NCBI GenBank assembly: GCA_041158165.1
Contig: JBEBBW010000053.1
Location: 1-6,727 of the forward strand
DNA length: 6,727 bases
Reading direction: 5' to 3'
From: TMED14 sp041158165
GTDB taxonomy: Bacteria; Bacteroidota; Bacteroidia; Flavobacteriales; Schleiferiaceae
Notes under the pieces: generated by a model
Seen by the model: the letters and a program-made list of their open reading frames with translations, nothing else
The model's database searches: none
Told to the model about the DNA's origin: nothing
Part shown: positions 6,592-6,727 of the stretch, piece after piece
How the letters are laid out: each line of letters begins with the position of its first letter
Position numbering within the stretch: position 1 is the first letter of the stretch
Made by a program: the position numbers and the translations under genes

Positions 6592-6615
6592 TCTAGCCCC
6601 CAACCCAAGGCACGC

Positions 6616-6643
6616 GCTAGAGCCCGCCTCAGGGTTTTCTAGC
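6616..6643 (+). terminator. Bulged hairpin after the transporter gene, possible terminator
   Basis: GCTAGA (6616-6621) pairs exactly with TCTAGC (6638-6643). Inside, a G-U pair and CCC/GGG (6623-6625 with 6632-6634) continue the stem around a GCCTCA loop, leaving two Ts bulged on the 3' arm. It lies 24 bp after the stop, where a terminator is expected. No U-tract follows the stem; the only T-run (6635-6638) is inside the 3' arm. A shorter alternative (6621-6625 with 6632-6636) would be followed by TTCT and behave more like an intrinsic terminator. Confidence 0.4.
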
Positions 6644-6711
6644 TCCCCAAGGCGCATCGACCTGTCTATCGTTCAATTTTGCACTTAAATCGGCTAAAAA
6701 TGCCCTCAAAT

Positions 6712-6725
6712 GGGGGGGGGGGGGG
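6712..6725. repeat. G14 homopolymer at the window edge
   Basis: Fourteen consecutive G on the plus strand are followed by TA and the window end. It is by far the longest homopolymer here. It could be a slippage-prone contingency tract upstream of, or inside, the next gene, a G-quadruplex-forming run, or a sequencing/assembly artefact at a contig end. An ATG preceded by AAAA (6700-6702) is in frame with codons MPSN and then a glycine run through the tract, but too little follows to call a gene. Confidence 0.75.
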
Positions 6726-6727
6726 TA

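Overview
The window (visibly G+C-rich) reads as ordinary chromosomal DNA, most likely from a Bacteroidota (Bacteroidetes) bacterium. Three observations point that way. Genes start without Shine-Dalgarno sequences at normal spacing. The divergent promoter region has an exact match to the Bacteroidota -7 element (TAnnTTTG). The proteins also look like that phylum: a RecB/AddA-like helicase-nuclease opening with an 'ASAGAGKTF' P-loop, and a fucose/glucose-permease-type sugar transporter ending in a Flavobacteria-like C-terminal half. The assignment is inference; no rRNA or other marker is present.

Layout. A cytoplasmic Fe/Mn superoxide dismutase with Mn-type active-site residues lies on the minus strand (4-609). 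A 93-bp divergent gap (610-702) holds its probable promoter, and a 20-bp near-palindrome covers its start codon. On the plus strand a large UvrD/RecB-type helicase with a C-terminal PD-(D/E)XK nuclease domain (703-3906) overlaps by 14 bp the gene for 2-amino-3-ketobutyrate CoA ligase, kbl (3893-5089), so the two are probably co-transcribed and translationally coupled. An 86-bp gap (5090-5175) is filled mostly by a degenerate 7/8-bp tandem array rich in CTAG. It leads to a 471-residue FHS-family sugar/H+ symporter (5176-6591). The last 136 bp hold a bulged hairpin, AT-rich DNA and a G14 homopolymer at the window edge.

The genes do not form one obvious pathway: oxidative-stress defence, double-strand-break end processing, threonine/glycine catabolism and sugar uptake. 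Each protein is intact and recognisable. I found no CRISPR array, transposase, phage gene, tRNA or rRNA, and I do not see a new multi-gene system. The features most worth a second look are non-coding or sub-gene: the palindrome over the sod start, the CTAG-rich array entering the kbl stop codon, the extra hydrophobic pair in the transporter, and the terminal G14 tract.
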